NCBI GenBank assembly: GCA_963575745.1
Contig: CAUYUJ010000359.1
Span: forward strand, 364,370 to 428,369
From: Prorocentrum cordatum
Lineage: Eukaryota; Sar; Dinophyceae; Prorocentrales; Prorocentraceae
Reading direction: 5' to 3'
DNA length: 64,000 bases
Shown here: one piece after another, positions 62,525 to 64,000 of the stretch
Layout: each line of letters begins with the position of its first letter
Numbering within the stretch: position 1 is the stretch's first letter
Notes under the pieces: generated by a model
Seen by the model: only the letters and a program-made list of their open reading frames with translations
What the model was told of the DNA's origin: nothing
Database searches by the model: none
Position numbers and translations under genes: made by a program

Positions 62525-62757
62525 GGGGGCAGGAGACTCCAGAATCGAATCGATAAGTCGGATCGGCGATCGAACTGATTCGGATCGGAAGACATCGACA
62601 GCCCAGTCGGGAGAAGTCGAATCGGCGGAAATCGGAAGGTTAGCAGGCCTCTATTGAGAAACCGGAGTCCAGGTCGGAATCCGAAGTCGAATCGAATCGG
62701 AATTGGAATCGGAAGCCATCAAAGTCGAATCGACTCGAATCGGAGAAGTCGAAATGA
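62525..62757. repeat. Degenerate GAATCG repeat
   Basis: Loose repetition of GTCGAATCG / GAATCGGAA words over about 230 bp. Confidence 0.75.
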
Positions 62758-62809
62758 GCCCTGCGGGGGTGGCTTTCGAGCTACCCTGGCGGTGGCGCTG
62801 CTGTGGCTC

Positions 62810-62992
62810 GGCAGCGAGCGAAGGAGGGGAAGTGAAGAGCAGGCCTTCTCAGAAGGCGGCGGGGCTTCTCAGAGGCCCTCGCGCCTTCTGAGAAGCCTTT
62901 TTTGTGTCCTCGGGGAAGGTTTAGAAGACTTCTCGGAAGGCCCGGGGACTTCGGCCCTCTCCTTCTTACTTTCCCCCCGGGGGCTCGCCGCC
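62810..62992. mobile_element. MITE family A, copy M6
   Basis: 183 bp; ends GGCAGCGAGCG and GGGGCTCGCCGCC with CTTCTCAGAAGG palindromes. Flanks CTGTGGCTC and GAGTTGCTC agree at 6 of 9 positions, consistent with an old 9-bp duplication. Confidence 0.85.
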
Positions 62993-63018
62993 GAGTTGCT
63001 CGTCTCCTTCCCCAGAGG

Positions 63019-63238
63019 CCTCCTGGATGCGGTCGGAGCAGATGTGGTCGGATCGCACTACATCGCCGATGCATCGGCAATGCGTCGGCGATGCATCTGG
63101 GATGCACTGGCGATGCATCGTCGACGTCGGCGATGCATCGTCGACGTCGGCGATGCATCGGCCACATCGAGTCGCATCTGCATTGGCGATGTGGCGCGAT
63201 CCTCTGACCCCATCTACTCCGACCCCATCCAGGAGGCC
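63019..63238. mobile_element. CGATGCATCG palindromic element, copy 2
   Basis: TIRs GCCTCCTGGATG..GGTCGGAG and CTCCGACCCCATCCAGGAGG are inverted over about 40 bp. The centre is a run of CGATGCATCGTCGACGTCGG units. Complete copy of the element truncated at 15236-15423. Confidence 0.8.
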
Positions 63239-63524
63239 TAGATTCCCCCCTCACCATATTCGATCCCGAAACCACCACCCCATTCTGCCTGGCCGAAATG
63301 CGGCAGAGAGCGCGGCGTCGGGGCGTGCATCTGCGTGCAGCAACCCTAGCGGCAAGAGCCACGCACACCACGGGTGACTGGCGCCAAGGGTTGTGCTCGA
63401 CACAGTGCCGAGCAAAAAAATATCGCCTCCCAGGGCCCAACGCGTGAACACCCCCCCAGTTTCGGTAATTTCTTGATGCTCGAAATTCTTTCTGGTGGCC
63501 GAGGCTAGAGTGGGTTGGAGCATG

Positions 63525-63696
63525 ATTTGGCGGTGCGCAAAGGTGGTAGGGGCGGGAGGGAGGCTTCTTTGAAAGGGGTTGCTCCTTAGAAGCGCCGGCC
63601 TCACATTTACGGAGAAGGCCCGCGCCTCCTAAGAAACAGGGGTGCTTCTGAGAAGCCTCCCCCCCTCCCCGTACCTCCCCTCTGCACGTGGCCGAA
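63525..63696. mobile_element. MITE family B, copy 3
   Basis: Ends TTTGGCGGTGCGCAAAGG and CCTCTGCACGTGGCCGAA are inverted with mismatches; shares CCGGCCTCACAT and AGGGGTGCTTCT.AGAAGCC with copy 2. Confidence 0.7.
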
Positions 63697-63849
63697 TCAT
63701 AACGCCGAGGGCCTCTCCTCTTGCCCCACGGGGGTGATCCCGGCGGGGACGGCCCCCCAGTCGTGCCCAAAGAGCCCTCGGACGACGAGGCAGGTCCAGG
63801 GCTAACCCGTGGGCAGGACTGGGCGCCATCCTGGGATGATCCCCAAGGC

Positions 63850-63906
63850 TCCCTCCTCCCTCCTCCCTCCTCCTCCTCCTCCCCCTCCTCCTCCTCCTCC
63901 ACCTCC
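63850..63906. repeat. (TCC)n microsatellite
   Basis: TCC tract close to the right window edge; the minus strand would be GGA. Confidence 0.85.
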
Positions 63907-64000
63907 GTCCAACGGCGGAGGCCTCTTGGGTGCAGCACCCCCCCACACACCTCCGATGCAGCCCCAGACCATCCCACAATAGGCTGGTGGAGTGATGCTG

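Overview
The window looks like nuclear DNA of a dinoflagellate with a large, GC-rich, repeat-choked genome. The best evidence is a base-perfect copy of the 22-nt dinoflagellate trans-spliced leader (DinoSL) at 50892-50913, joined directly to an intronless ORF, plus a 19/22 relic at 10494-10515. Retroelement proteins of the kinds common in dinoflagellate genomes support this. No rRNA, tRNA, CRISPR array, operon or bacterial-type gene was seen. Genus cannot be decided from the sequence.

Layout. 1-10.2 kb: satellites, microsatellites and short inverted-repeat elements, no recognisable gene. 10.2-11.5 kb: the 5' stump of a non-LTR element (LINE D, + strand) starting at a spliced-leader relic. 11.5-23.6 kb: small terminal-inverted-repeat (TIR) elements, often nested, a LINE tail remnant at 16.5-16.8 kb, a 2.15-kb imperfect palindrome (19.7-21.9 kb) and a 106-bp tandem array (22.0-23.2 kb). 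23.6-48.9 kb: a head-to-tail train of retroelements all on the minus strand, in transcriptional order LINE C, a tyrosine-recombinase (YR) element, LINE A and LINE B. Their ends meet TCC/GGA microsatellites whose sense strand reads TCC. 49.9-52.6 kb: a C-rich minisatellite, then a processed retrogene flanked by TCC tracts. 52.8-64 kb: a 42-bp satellite, a 101-bp array related to the 106-bp one, more TIR elements and microsatellites.

The only long coding regions that look intact are the 1,430-codon reverse transcriptase/RNase H ORF of LINE A (26083-30375, minus) and the 359-codon retrogene ORF (50987-52063, plus). Every other coding region is broken by stops, frameshifts or insertions. Two insertions can be undone on paper: removing a 1,585-bp TIR element (37126-38710) from the YR element, or a 206-bp TIR element (43833-44038) from LINE C, each with one 5-bp target duplication, puts the interrupted reading frame back in register.

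The most interesting signal is a possible link between trans-splicing, retroposition and TCC microsatellites. Two clear retrocopies begin with spliced-leader sequence fused to (TCC)n, and LINEs, a YR element and a cellular retrogene all lie between TCC tracts of the same polarity. The second is a family of about 190-bp MITEs with GGCGGCGAGCGAGG termini, six copies here, two with clean 8-9-bp target duplications.
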